Shown: positions 20,880 to 31,319 of the stretch, piece after piece
Position numbering within the stretch: the first letter of the stretch is position 1
How the letters are laid out: each line of letters opens with the position of its first letter
Source: Prostheceraeus crozeri
Taxonomy: Eukaryota > Platyhelminthes > Polycladida > Euryleptidae
Assembly (NCBI GenBank): GCA_907163375.1
Contig: CAJQUW010012682.1
Coordinates: forward strand, 62,001-126,000
DNA: 64,000 nt
Direction of reading: 5' to 3'
Program-made: the position numbers and the translations under genes
The notes under the pieces: generated by a model
The model's database searches: none
Seen by the model: only the letters and a program-made list of their open reading frames with translations
What the model was told of the DNA's origin: nothing

Positions 20880-22230
20880 AAATACATTTTTTATTTTAAA
20901 AAATATGAATCGTGAAATGTCTCTCGGACAAACGTCTAGGATTGATGAATTAATCAAGAAACAAACTGCTGAGTTTGATGCACAAATTAAACATAGTAAA
21001 CGTATTAAAAAACAGAAACGTACTAGGCGTAGTATTAGACGTAATATTAAAAAACAGAAAAGTGGAACAAAAGAAATATTAGAAACTCCTATTACTGATA
21101 TCTTTTTTGATGATAGAATTAAGGATAAACTTGGTGATGATTTATGTAATTTATTTAATCCAAATGAAAGTAAATATGAAAATGTATCTTTTATTAATGT
21201 AGTAAATGATATGCGGAAACTTTTAGCAAATGGTAAAATTATTAATTTACTTGGAAAAGTTGTTAAAGATCAGGAAAATATAATTCAAAATTTTTACGTA
21301 ACCTTCTATAAGAAAAATTCATTTGAAACATGGTTTTCTAATCTGGAAGAGAAATCCGATGCTAACGAATGGATTTTTACAGGTAATATTAAATATGAAG
21401 ATTTTGGAATGAAGCTAGTACAAAGATCACATAGAGGTGCAGGTATTCATATGAAATATAGAATCAAAGAATATTTCGGTGAATATTGTTATATTCCTTC
21501 TGAAGATTTTTGTTTTATTAAATGTTATAATGTTTTACGAGGTTTTAATGAAGAACAAGGAGAAATGATGAAAGAAATGTTTAATAATTTTTATATAAAG
21601 AGAAAGCCACATCTAGAACAGGAGTAATGTCAAACTGCAAATTTTCTCAATTCAATAAATATTTTGGAGAATGTGTTCAATATTATAGTCCTGCCAATCG
21701 TCATTTAAATCCTAGAGGAATTGAAACGTTTCATAATTATGCTTATTACAATTATTTTCACTAAGCTTCAACAATTGGACGCTATTGTTTAATTAATAAA
21801 TCTCATAAATTAAAAGCTATTAGAGAAATTGAAAATAATTTCAAACCCATAAATAAAACAGTTACTGATGAAAATCTAACAACGCGTCCATATAAAATCA
21901 TAACAAAGAAAAAAATTGACTATAGTTCAACATATATTTGGGATCTCGAAACTTTTCCTGATCCTAACTGTTCAACAGCTCATCCTATTCCTTATGCTGT
22001 AGGAGCTATTAATTTTAATAAATTTATATGTTGCTTACCGAAACAAAGATTGAAAGAATTAGAAACACGTTTGTTAAGTGATATGATTAAAATTAAGCGA
22101 TCAAAAGATGAAGATGAAATTAAAAAACTTAATAAACAAATTAATGAGTATAATAATTTAACTGAATTAGAATTTAATAAACTTCAAAATTGTGTGAAAA
22201 TATTTACGAGAACTAAGGATGATGAATGTC

Positions 22231-22320
22231 CGATCGGAGGAAACCCAGAGGACGCATGTCCGATCGAGGGAAACCCAGAGGACGCATGTCCGATCGGGGG
22301 AAACCCAGAGGACGCATGTC
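22231..22320 (+). repeat. 3 x 30-bp tandem repeat in polymerase coding region
   Basis: Three head-to-tail 30-bp units at 22231, 22261 and 22291, differing by one or two bases. They encode PIGGNPEDAC-type decapeptides and lie between the exonuclease I and II boxes. They are far richer in G+C than the surrounding gene, which suggests a late local expansion. The unit keeps the frame. Confidence 0.9.
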
Positions 22321-23924
22321 CGATCCATCAATTTTTTAAAACTCTTGGAAAATTTAATTATTCGAAAGTAACTTTAATAGCCCACAATTCATCAGGTTTT
22401 GATTCCTATTTTCCGATAAAAGCTAATTTTAAATTATCTAAACCGCCTCTTAAAACTTCAAGAGGAATATTAACTGCTTCATTACAAAATCCTTATACAA
22501 CTGAATGTGTTAGTAGATATATTCAAAAATCTTTTAGATTTAAAAACAACATGAAAAGAAATTCACCTTCAGGTAAATTAGTACTTCAAACTATTATAAT
22601 GAAATGTAGTTATCAACATGTAAAGACAAGTCTTTCTAAATAGTGTGAGAATTTTAAAATTCCTACCAATGTGTGTAAATTAAATTATGAAATTGGAGAC
22701 ATAACACATGAAAATTATAAAGAAAAAGAAAATGAATGGAGACCATATTTAGTTAAAGATATTCTTTCTTTAGCTTTTTGTATCCACAAATATAATAATG
22801 TTATGCGAGATTTAGTTGGTGAAGATACAACTACTAATTTGACATCCTCCGCTTTAACATTTAACGGTTGGATGAAAAGCGTACAAAATGACAATATAAA
22901 TATTCACTCTCATACAGATTTATGGGCCAGAAATTATATTAGATAATTTTTTAAAGGTGGAAGAGTTTTAGCAAATATAAGAAAATACATATCGCTATTT
23001 TGTAGCATCTTGTTCCCAATATTAAAACAGTATTAACCTGGAAGTAATTCAATAGATTCAATGAAACAGTATCGAGATTTAGGAGATAAAACTGAAATTT
23101 GTAAGAAAATTTCAAATCAACTACTTGAACAAAAAATGAATTTCTAATGGCTTTTATCCATCTTTATATCCATCAGCTATGTATGATGAAAATTCAGAAT
23201 ACCCTAAAGCTGAATCCGCTAAAAATTTAGACAAGAAGAAGAACGAGAAATAGTATATAAATTTAATACTCAAACACTTAGACCTAAAACTGGAATATTC
23301 TCTGTTGTGTTTCAATATCCCAATGATATGTTTTTTCAACCAGTTCCTATAAAAGATAAAGTTAAAAATCAAAATAATAATTCTCATGTAAAAGTAATCA
23401 GGTTTAGAAATGGTATATGTTATGATGTATTAACTTCTGTAGACATACAAGAAATTGTTAGATGTGGTGGAAAAATCTTACATATTACTGATGGTATAAT
23501 TTATGAAAAAAATTATCAAGTTTCACCATTTCGAAATTATATTGAAAAACTTTTTAATTTGAGAAAAAGATATAAAACAGAAGGAAATACTGTAGGCGAT
23601 GAGTTAATTAAATTATTGATGAATTCACTATATGGAAAAACCGACAAAAAGACCACTAAATATTATTTATGGAATGAGAATACATTGAGAAAAAATTTCA
23701 CTCAAGAAGTAAAAGATTATGAAAAATTAAATGATGAACAATATTTAGCGAAAGTAGAAATGAAAGATGATGAATTTCTTAAAACTAATATTGTAAAAGA
23801 TGGGAAGACGTCATTCATGCCATCACACTTAGGTTCTTTTATTCTTTCTCACTCTAGAAGAATCATGAAAAACTTTATTTTAGAAATTAATGGTTTCAAC
23901 GAAAAATACATTCATTATACAGAT

Positions 23925-24975
23925 TCAGTAACAGCTGACACGCCTGTAATATTGAGAAAGAATAATTTATTATTTATTTCTAGAATAGATAGTATTGTAA
24001 ACAACAATAAAATTAATCCGTTTGAAATTAATGGTGATATGAAAGAAATTTCATTTGTTGATAATTTAGAAATTTATACTCATAATGGATGGAGTAAAGT
24101 AAAAAAAATTATTAGACATCTTACAAATAAACGTATTTCTCGAATAAGAACAAAAATGGGAATAGTAGATGTTACTGAAGATCATTCATTGTTAGATGAA
24201 ATAGGTAATGAAATAAAGCCACAAGAATTAAATATAGGAACAAATTTACTACATAATAAATTATTTTTACACGACAATACAATCACATTGAAACAAATTG
24301 TAAGTGATATTTATGTTAATGATCCACCTAATTTAAGATGTAAGCAAGCATTTATAGAAGGGTTCTTTTTAGGAGATGGCTCTGCTGGAATCTATAATTA
24401 GGAATCAGGAGACAGATATTGTTGTACTTTACATAACCAAGATCTTAACCTCTTAATTAAATTAAAAACATATATTAATGAAGTCTATAACAATGATTGT
24501 AAAATATATGATACGATGAGATCATCTAGGGTATACAAACTTAATTTTCAAAATCCGAAACAATATGCCACATACTTTAGTGAAAATTATTATAATCAGT
24601 TTAAAGAAAAACGTGTTCCTTGGTATGTTCTAAATGCTGAATATAATATTAGATATTGGTTCTTTGTTGGATTTTATGCAGCAGATGGGAGCAAGAAATC
24701 TTTTTTTTACAAGTAAATATGCAACTATTCGTTTCACACAGAAAAATAAAGAAACCTTTAGTGGTTTATACAATTTGGCATCATCTCTAGGTATTAATTT
24801 GGTAGTAAGCGAAAGACAAGATAAATCATTATGCTTTAGTACGTGTCAAGTTAAAAATAATATTACCAAAGATGTCACCACTGTAAGATACTTAAATAAT
24901 AAAAAACAATATGTTTATGATATTGAAACAGAAGATGGGGCATTTCATTGCGGTTTTCCATTAATTGTAAAAAAC
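23925..24975 (+). other. Intein with LAGLIDADG homing endonuclease in polymerase motif C
   Basis: Motif C of the polymerase (YTDTDS in family B enzymes) is split after YTD. The insert opens with SVTADTPVIL, the block A signature with a Ser-1 nucleophile. It then has VTEDHSLLD, the block B TxxH signature. Two LAGLIDADG helices follow: FIEGFFLGDGS near 24350 and FFVGFYAADGS near 24660. It closes with VYDIETEDGAFHCG (block F) and LIVKN (block G, terminal Asn), after which the polymerase resumes with Thr as the +1 residue in TDSIYIS. This is the classic pol-c insertion site of archaeal and giant-virus polymerase inteins. Self-splicing and homing are known of the family. Here they are fossil functions, because the host gene is broken. 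Confidence 0.9.
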
Positions 24976-25568
24976 ACTGATTCAATCTACATTTCTAATG
25001 AACTCTTCAATAAATTAGATGCTGCTGGATATGTTGGGGGAGAATTGTGTCAAGGAAAAAATGATTATGGAAATGGTGGAATTATTTTTGCAATGTTTAT
25101 TGCTCCTAAATATAAAATATTGTATTATTGTAGATGAACAAGGGAGACTTAGTGAAAAGAAAACATTCAAATGATATTCACAAGATAAAGTAAAAGTAGA
25201 AGATTTTCTAAAATTATATTCGGGTAAAACATTATCGACTACAGTTAATAAACCATGGAAAAGATCTTTAGAAACTGGAATTAGTATTCCTGATAAAAAT
25301 AATAATAATACTGAAGAAAAAAAATTTTCTGGTCAAAAAATATTCTTAAACTTCAAGCATCTGATGAAAATGAAATTATGTTACCTTATAACGGAGAAGA
25401 TATTCAAGCTGAAATATTTCAAACAATCGTCAGTGAGAGTAATTTAAGTGATGATGATGACACGTGGAAATAATAATTTTTTTACTACATCTAAAATTTA
25501 TGTCTAGAAAATTTATATCTAAAAATATAATTAATTAATTATAGCGCTCACACCGCTTATTATTGTTT

Positions 25569-26153
25569 TTAATCTTCAATTGTTTGTTTTGCGTCAGCTA
25601 ATGTAGATTTGGCATCAGATATTATTGGTGTTGTTTTTTTCAAGGCATTTCTTTCATCATCAATTCCAGATTTTAAACATTTTAATGTATCATTATTTGT
25701 TGATCTGTTAGGTATTGCTATACCAAATGTTGTAATTGTTGAATATTTGACATAGATTGAATATTTTGAATAGGTTGCATATTTTGTTGAGATTGTTCTA
25801 TAAGTTGGCGGCCCTATTGTATCGACGTTGTTCGATGATGTTGTTGATTGTTCAATAATTTGTTCGTCCCGTTCTTCTGATAAGGTTCTATTTAAAGAAA
25901 ATATTACTGTCTGCCGTTGTTCAATTAAGTTTAATATTTTCTTATCAATTGTGTAATTGATGTGCGAGTCTCCGATATATTCAAAAATTCTTCTCATATC
26001 CAAGTGTAAGAATATTTTACTTCGTGCTTGCAGATGTATGATTTCCCTTGTTAACTTCTGAATTATTCTCCGCTTTGTCTCCAATCGAACAGATCTTTCA
26101 GTAGATCCAACCATTGTGACGATAAAATTTAAACTAAGATTGTAATGCGTCAC
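25569..26153 (-). CDS. Polinton hypothetical protein, 194 residues
   Basis: Not recognised. The N-terminal half is basic and helical (VRLETKRRIIQKLTREIIHL). The middle is Tyr/Ser/Thr-rich (TKYATYSKYSIYVKYSTI), and the C-terminal part is again helical and charged. It is the first leftward frame after the polymerase and faces it tail to tail. It could be a core or scaffold protein, but nothing specific supports that. Confidence 0.4.
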   Translation of the reverse strand: MTHYNLSLNFIVTMVGSTERSVRLETKRRIIQKLTREIIHLQARSKIFLHLDMRRIFEYIGDSHINYTIDKKILNLIEQRQTVIFSLNRTLSEERDEQIIEQSTTSSNNVDTIGPPTYRTISTKYATYSKYSIYVKYSTITTFGIAIPNRSTNNDTLKCLKSGIDDERNALKKTTPIISDAKSTLADAKQTIED

Positions 26154-26678
26154 GTTTTATGAATTGTGTGTGTGTTTAAATAGTAATTGAAAATTATTAA
26201 TGGTGATCTAAGCAAAGCGGCATTGTAGGTGAATGAAGTTTGCTTGACAACATACGGGTATGACATGACGGGTATGATTAAATGTACTTGAATGACAATG
26301 GGGAAATTGCACCGCATTGTAAATCATTTCATCGACCAAAATGCAAACCACATCCGGAACCAAAACTAGAAAAGTTTTGGTTTTGGCTCGACAGTCGGTC
26401 TCGATTGTCGATATTGCGATATTGTATTGAATGATCGCTATAACAACAGAATATTCCCTCAAAGCAGAGAATTAATTAATAGATTGCTTTTACGTTATTA
26501 ACGCTATGTTATGAATGTACAACCCGTATGATCGCCTCAAACAATCATCCGTTTTGAGAAATGTGGTAACAGATGTTGCTATTGTCTTAATACAGATAAA
26601 ACAAACAATATCCTCTTAATGGGAGTTCATAAAAATAAAATGGAACATTGTTAAACAAGACATTTTATTCCATTTAAA
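26154..26678. other. Polinton intergenic stretch
   Basis: Contains a short minus-strand frame (26208..26462) without recognisable features. It probably holds promoters for the leftward hypothetical gene and the rightward protease. Confidence 0.35.
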
Positions 26679-27205
26679 ATGAGCAGCATAAATGATTTCT
26701 TAAAACAATACGGCAAACAAACCACGACAAATTTCGATCTAAAGAAAATTGCTAATCAATTGGGAATAAAGCGTTTTCACATATTGATGAGAGACGAAAT
26801 ACAATTGATCAAAAATAAGCCAACAGGAACCTTCAGTTCCCGGAAAAAAGTTCCAATTGTAAATTTCATAACAAATCTTCACACGTCAGATCAAAAAGGA
26901 GTACATTGGTCAGCAGGACAAGGAAATATAAACGGTTCTAATTATTATTTCGACGGCCCAGAGGCTGAGAACTATTGGTTCGCTCTCATGGACTTCCCCC
27001 TACAAATGAAGTCAAAGAATTACTTGGCAATGGAACTTATAATACATTTCAAATTCAAAATCCAGGAACTACTTATTGCGGTCAATTATGTCTTTATGTT
27101 TTATTTAAATTACAAAACGGAGTACCATTTCTTGATATTATGTTAGAATTGAATAATAATAATGATAATGATGATCAAAAATCGCTTCGTTGTAATTCAT
27201 TTTGA
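26679..27205 (+). pseudogene. Adenain-like cysteine protease, fossil
   Basis: The start MSSINDFLKQYGKQ is followed by KGVHWSA (catalytic His), NYYFDGPEA, and on the other frame of the region GTTYCGQLCLYVLFKL, which holds the catalytic Cys box. This order matches the adenovirus-type (C5) maturation protease found in Polintons, which trims capsid and core proteins during assembly. It is the only rightward gene in the right half and meets the integrase tail to tail. The copy is broken. Confidence 0.78.
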
Positions 27206-27917
27206 TAAAATCGGCCTCTGATATCTTCATCATCTAAATCTTTGATTTCGTAAGTAATCGGATAAGTTTGGCATATTTTACAAACTTCAAATATCTCTTT
27301 AGTCCAATAGCCAACAAAGCCTTTTTCAAATTTATTCTTATACTTAAATATTCTAACTCTATCTCCAATCTTAAATTTCGGCTTAAGTTTCTGCAAATTC
27401 GGATTACTCTCATTCGAATAATTATTTTCGAATATTTTCTTTCGTATCAAACCAGGCTCATCAGAAGCTTTCTTTGGAGTTTCTTCAATACCTGTATGAA
27501 CTTTATTATTGTACTGCTCTACAAGTCCTGGTAGTGTCTTCAACCATTTCTGACTTCCCTGATCTGTAAATTTCTTAAAAATTTTATTTTTCAATGATCT
27601 ATTGAATCGCTCTATTACTACAGCCTTTCCTGCATTTTTAGTTGAATAAACAGTTTCAAATAGTAGCTGAATATTTCGGTTATAAAATTCCGATCCTTAA
27701 TCAACAAACAATTTTTTGGCTTTCTGTTAGTTTCTTTGAAGATTTCTTCAAACGCATATTTAACTGGCAGACCACTTTTGTTTTTTAAAGGCTTCACCCA
27801 AGCGTATCGTGTATATAAATCTATAACGGTCAATGCGTATTTATAATCTTTTTCATTCGGCATATGAATAAGATCAGCACTCCAAATATCATCTTTATTA
27901 AATACTTTCACTTTCAA
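27175..27917 (-). pseudogene. Retroviral-type integrase, fossil
   Basis: The catalytic core begins DIWSADLIHMPNEKDYKY (first Asp) and continues with LTVIDLYTRYAWVKPLKNKSG. The distal part shows LVEQYNNKVHTGIEETPKKA and a C-terminal chromo-like segment, FKIGDRVRIFKYKN and FEKGFVGYWTKEIFEV. This is the rve integrase typical of Polintons, which inserts element DNA and makes the 6-bp duplication seen at the ends. The copy is broken. Confidence 0.85.
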
Positions 27918-27933
27918 TAAATATTTAGGCCTT

Positions 27934-28491
27934 CTATATTCTTAATGAATTTAGGTAGGTTTCATTTGCTGACGGATCAATACCCTGACCGAACAATATT
28001 TTAGCTTGTAAAGCTTTCTTAACAAACATTCTTTCAATTCTTTCTCTAAATGTAGGATTTTGAATACTATCTAATTCTTGAATCATCTTCTTATCAGCTA
28101 CATGTCGATAACTTAGGTCATGATTTCGATAAGCTAAATCATGCCTGTAAGCTGCGGCATCTACTCTATTTATTGGTTCTTCACCTGGTTTCGGATTATT
28201 ATTCTCATCTAGTCTGATATCTAATCGAGTTCCTGGACCGGTATATGAACGACCAGGAAGATGTTTTTCTTTCGAATATTTACTCCAAATAAATCCAGGA
28301 AAGTTTTCTAATGTTTTTTGTATGTCACCTCCGCTGTGCAGCCGACCGGTGTGCGGACAATTTGAGGTTTTATGTACTTTTAAGAGATAATCCATTAGAT
28401 CTAGATTTGAAATTTTTAATGTAATTAAATTTTCGGAATTTGTAGAATTCATTTTAAAAGATACAATAAATGTTTTACCTAATCGGACCAA
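27934..28491 (-). CDS. Phospholipase A2-like virion protein
   Basis: A 185-residue frame. Residues about 85-145 hold SYTGPGTRLDIRLD (calcium-loop-like GPGT), then PINRVDAAAYRHDLAYRN with the His-Asp pair of the parvovirus-type PLA2 active site, and VADKKMIQELD. In parvoviruses this VP1-linked domain breaches endosomal membranes. Related domains occur in some adintovirus-like elements, and the same role is inferred here. The more likely start is the internal methionine of MNSTNSENLI (28453), next to an A-rich leader. The gene lies between the integrase and a small membrane protein gene, in the leftward structural cluster. Confidence 0.72.
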   Translation of the reverse strand: MVRLGKTFIVSFKMNSTNSENLITLKISNLDLMDYLLKVHKTSNCPHTGRLHSGGDIQKTLENFPGFIWSKYSKEKHLPGRSYTGPGTRLDIRLDENNNPKPGEEPINRVDAAAYRHDLAYRNHDLSYRHVADKKMIQELDSIQNPTFRERIERMFVKKALQAKILFGQGIDPSANETYLNSLRI

Positions 28492-28560
28492 AGGTCCTCA
28501 GGTTACTAACCTTGTTCAGAGGCTTTAGCCGATCAGACCAAAGGTCCTGAGGTTATTACC
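28481..28560. repeat. Polinton intergenic palindrome repeat, copies 1 and 2
   Basis: Two direct copies of a roughly 30-bp sequence with core GGACCAAAGGTCC or AGACCAAAGGTCC followed by tcctcaggttactaacc. They are linked by ttgttcagaggctttagcc, in the gap between the PLA2-like and the next leftward gene. Further copies are at 29093..29140 and, inverted, at 30808..30838. Confidence 0.8.
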
Positions 28561-29053
28561 GAATCATACTAGGACTTAGATATATTCCAGAACCATCTTT
28601 AGTTTCTTTAATTTCAATTAAATCATCAACATTGTAAAGAATATTTTTAAGAACTCGTTTTCCTTCATCAACTAAATTTAATTTACTAATAAAATTATCT
28701 ACTATTCCTTCACCCCTAGCAACTTTCTCTAACTCTCTATTATGACGTTTTTGTTCTTCTAATGCTGCCTTCTCTGATTTATTTTTATTTACTGCTTGGA
28801 CAATACCAGCTGTCCCACCTGCAACACTTCCTGCTGCTGCGGTGCCTCCTATTATTAGTGGAATCAATGGGAGAGTCCCGCCATTCTTTTCTTCTTGTAA
28901 TTGAATATTCTCTATCATTGGTTTACTTATGTAATATTTCCTTTTGTCAATCGTAATAGTTTTAGGTGTATTTTTGTCAACAATATTACGTAATTTTAAT
29001 TCAACAGTTTTATTATTATTACTTTTCGCTTCCGACATTTTTAATAAAAACAT
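28556..29053 (-). CDS. Small membrane-active virion protein (pX-like)
   Basis: The frame is 165 residues long, or 161 from MSEAKSNNNK. One long hydrophobic Gly/Ala-rich segment at about residues 62-88 (LPLIPLIIGGTAAAGSVAGG) is followed by a basic helix (NKNKSEKAALEEQKRHNREL). Proteins of this plan recur next to the capsid gene in Polintons and adintoviruses, where they are compared with adenovirus core or membrane-lytic peptides. The tail (GSGIYLSPSMIR) is polar. The assignment is by architecture and position only. Confidence 0.55.
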   Translation of the reverse strand: MFLLKMSEAKSNNNKTVELKLRNIVDKNTPKTITIDKRKYYISKPMIENIQLQEEKNGGTLPLIPLIIGGTAAAGSVAGGTAGIVQAVNKNKSEKAALEEQKRHNRELEKVARGEGIVDNFISKLNLVDEGKRVLKNILYNVDDLIEIKETKDGSGIYLSPSMIR

Positions 29054-29092
29054 TTTAAGTTAGGAAAAATTTTAATTAATCTATAGACCTTT

Positions 29093-29140
29093 GTTCAGAG
29101 GCTTCAGCCGATCAGACCAAAGGTCCTCAGGTTACTAACC
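29093..29140. repeat. Polinton intergenic palindrome repeat, copy 3
   Basis: Same unit as at 28511..28560 (tttgttcagaggcttcagcc, then gatcagaccaaaggtcctc and aggttactaacc). It sits between the pX-like and major capsid genes and overlaps the presumed end of the capsid gene. Confidence 0.8.
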
Positions 29141-30199
29141 TATCCTAGCCATCTTTCCATTAAGAATTTCAAAAGAATATTTTACATCTTCTAGCAATAA
29201 ACCATAAGCCATCAATGAAGTTGTGGAATCTTTTTTTTCAATATAAATTGTTACATCACAACCAGTCTTGATAATATCTTCAGATTGTGCACTTAAATCG
29301 AAATGGATCTTAATGGATCAATTGGATATCGGATTTGATTTAAAGCAACTTGTAAACTTCGAATTGTATTAATATGAAAAAGATTATTGTTCTTATCAAA
29401 ACTTGGAGAATTATTTCTTTGGAATGTTAGTAATAAATATCTTGGAGTATTCGAAGTTCTAGTAAAATGCCAGTTAAATCTTTGTTCGGAAAAAGTTACT
29501 GAACTAGCAGTACGCTTTAGAAAATTTACTGGAATTGGTTTGTTAGTATTTAATCTTTTTGCAATAGCTGTTTCAACCTCTAAACTAGGAGTAATAATCC
29601 ACCATTCAAGTCTATCAATTTTTAAATATGCTTTTTTCCAGTCTTACCAAAAAAGATTAATTCATTATTTGCTGTCCGATGAATTATTAACTTAAATTTT
29701 AATTGATATGATATTTTATCATAATCTAAATATCCGAATAATGGAGACAATGACCAATTAACTGTCTGCTTACTTTTCTTGTTAAATTCACGTCTTTCTT
29801 TATATGCACTATTGTTTGTTTTATTTAAATGATTTGCAATATTTTCTACATCTTTCGCAATTCCTGCGACATCTGTTCCAGCGTGAGTTAAATCATCAAC
29901 AATTAACAATAAAACGCATTTGTGTAAATAATCTTGGAAAAAAAATTCTCTAATGCAATATTATCGCTATCTGGTAATGGTGTTGTAAAATTGGCATCAC
30001 TATATAAAAAATATTCACAGTGTAAAAAGGAATCAGGTAAATATAAATAACTCTGCTGATTATCAACTTCAAAAATTAAATCACCTACTTGAAGATCCGG
30101 GATTCATAGCAATTCTTATATAGTCATTCTTTTTTTGATTATAACTGACGAACGGAGGATCGTCTAATCTAAATTTATTTTCGATAAGAGAAGACATTT
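29135..30199 (-). pseudogene. Major capsid protein (double jelly roll), fossil
   Basis: The start is MSSLIENKFRLDDPPFVSYN. Later segments read NWSLSPLFGYLDYDKISYQL, KLIIHRTANNELIFFG, RLEWWIITPSLEVETAIAKR, then FNWHFTRTSNTPRYLLLTF and VALNQIRYPIDPL, and the gene ends near GKMARIG. LEWWIxxPxL and the WxxxxTxxxPRYLL-type strand are typical of the Polinton/adintovirus major capsid protein, which forms the trimeric hexon-like capsomers. The gene stands in the middle of the leftward structural cluster. The copy is broken. Confidence 0.8.
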
Positions 30200-30365
30200 T
30201 CATAAAAAATAATTTGACTTTTTTTTCTTACACACAGAAAAAATTTTACTACAATATAATTTTAGAATTTTGCTAGACAATTACCTCTTATTTCTTCAAT
30301 TGAACGAACCGTAGGTTCTATGGCTACGCCTGATTTCTTCTCCTGTTTACTATCAGACCCCATAG

Positions 30366-30764
30366 CTATGTTAGCAATTTTGTTTTTTTTTCCTCTGAAA
30401 GTTTTTTTATTTTGTTTAGTTCTTCAGAATCATTCTTAAGTTTACGAATAGCTTCTAGTTGTTTTAATTCGTTTTGTGACTTAACAGCATTTGATATGGC
30501 ACTAGCTGTACTACCTATAGCAGCTGCTCCTTTAGCAGCAGATGTAATCAAATCTTTATTATTTTTAATTAAGTTAACGATACTTCCTATGCCAGAAAAG
30601 ATGCCAGCTCCGCTGTTTACACTAGCTCCGCGGTTTACACCATCTCCATCTTTTTGAACTGTTTCTACATTGTTATAATGGTAAACAGATTTCATAGATG
30701 GTTCATGAGCAATTTTTTTATTTGAAGCAAAATGTTTAAGATTGTGTTTATAAATTATAGGCAT
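30366..30764 (-). CDS. Small amphipathic protein (pVI-like by position)
   Basis: 132 residues. A polar N terminus is followed by a Gly/Ala/Ser-rich amphipathic stretch at about residues 48-92 (AGIFSGIGSIVNLIKN, then ITSAAKGAAAIGSTASAISN) and a charged helix (QLEAIRKLKNDSEELNKIKKL). In adenoviruses and adintoviruses such a protein next to the capsid gene helps membrane escape and binds hexon inside the shell. The similarity is in composition and place, not in a diagnostic motif. Confidence 0.5.
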   Translation of the reverse strand: MPIIYKHNLKHFASNKKIAHEPSMKSVYHYNNVETVQKDGDGVNRGASVNSGAGIFSGIGSIVNLIKNNKDLITSAAKGAAAIGSTASAISNAVKSQNELKQLEAIRKLKNDSEELNKIKKLSEEKKTKLLT

Positions 30765-30807
30765 TTTTTAGGAATAAATTTGACTTTTGGGAAAAATATT
30801 TACGATT

Positions 30808-30838
30808 GGTTAGTAACCTGAGGACCTTTGGTCCGATC
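30808..30838. repeat. Polinton intergenic palindrome repeat, copy 4 (inverted)
   Basis: Reads ggttagtaacctgaggacc, then tttggtccgatc. It is the reverse complement of the unit at 28481 and lies between two leftward genes. Confidence 0.8.
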
Positions 30839-31181
30839 AAGATTTACGTGTGTGAATGTCCAACAACTTCGTGATAACTTTATTAATTTTCCGTTGCACT
30901 TTATCTATTGCGTCAAGCAGCGTGTGATGTATTTTAATTTCTTTTCTATTAACTTGCATTTTCTCCTGATTCATCTTCAACGCCGTTTTAAGAGCATTCA
31001 ATTTAACTTTACGAACATCTAACTGTTTTTTAACAGCATCTAACTGTTTTTTATTTCCTTTAGAGTTTTCATGTAAATTTTTCTTTAATTCATTTTCTAA
31101 ATTGATTTTAAGAGTTTTCATTTTATCAACTTTTTCATTAAGTGAGTTTACTTCATTGATTATTCTATTCTTCTTTTTCAT
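30837..31181 (-). CDS. Coiled-coil protein (possible fibre shaft or core part)
   Basis: 114 residues, almost wholly alpha-helical with heptad spacing of Leu, Ile and Val (INEVNSLNEKVDKMKTLKIN; KLNALKTALKMNQEKMQ). It is Lys-rich and has no other domain. It lies downstream of the fibre-like gene (31320..31811) in the same direction. The intervening 140 bp also read as Lys/Glu-rich helix, so the two may belong to one functional unit. A single coherent role cannot be stated. Confidence 0.45.
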   Translation of the reverse strand: MKKKNRIINEVNSLNEKVDKMKTLKINLENELKKNLHENSKGNKKQLDAVKKQLDVRKVKLNALKTALKMNQEKMQVNRKEIKIHHTLLDAIDKVQRKINKVITKLLDIHTRKS

Positions 31182-31319
31182 TTGTTGAGTAATTTTAGAA
31201 CTTAATTCATCAACACTTTTTGGAATGTAGTTTGTAACTGCTTTAAATTCTTAAAAATTTTTTATGAAGTTTACCTATTTCATCTTCTAATTGTTCTTTC
31301 AATAATTTTATCTGATGTT

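Larger units (their letters stand above)
20905..25473 (+). pseudogene. Family B DNA polymerase region (protein-primed type), fossil, with intein
   Basis: This region holds the polymerase landmarks in order. A Lys/Arg-rich N-terminal part contains EDFCFIKCYNVL (about 21500), probably the terminal-protein-like region or a separate small ORF. Next come the exonuclease box YIWDLETFPD (about 21935), the second exonuclease box LIAHNSSGFDSYF (about 22375), SAMYDENSEYP of motif A (about 23175), KLLMNSLYGKT of motif B (about 23610), and motif C (YTD at 23916 and TDS at 24976). Motif C is split by an intein, described separately. Such enzymes copy linear element DNA from protein-capped ends. A 3 x 30-bp in-frame repeat lies at 22231..22320. 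The region carries most of the breaks in the element. Confidence 0.88.

Noticed and set aside
22231-22320. Three regularly spaced 30-bp repeats, possible CRISPR array
   Set aside because: The units are head to tail without spacers and lie in a coding frame of a eukaryotic virus-like element.
23925-24975. Group I intron homing endonuclease in the polymerase gene
   Set aside because: Intein blocks A, B, F and G directly abut the polymerase motifs, with a Ser at the start, Asn at the end and +1 Thr. That is the layout of a protein-level, not RNA-level, insert.
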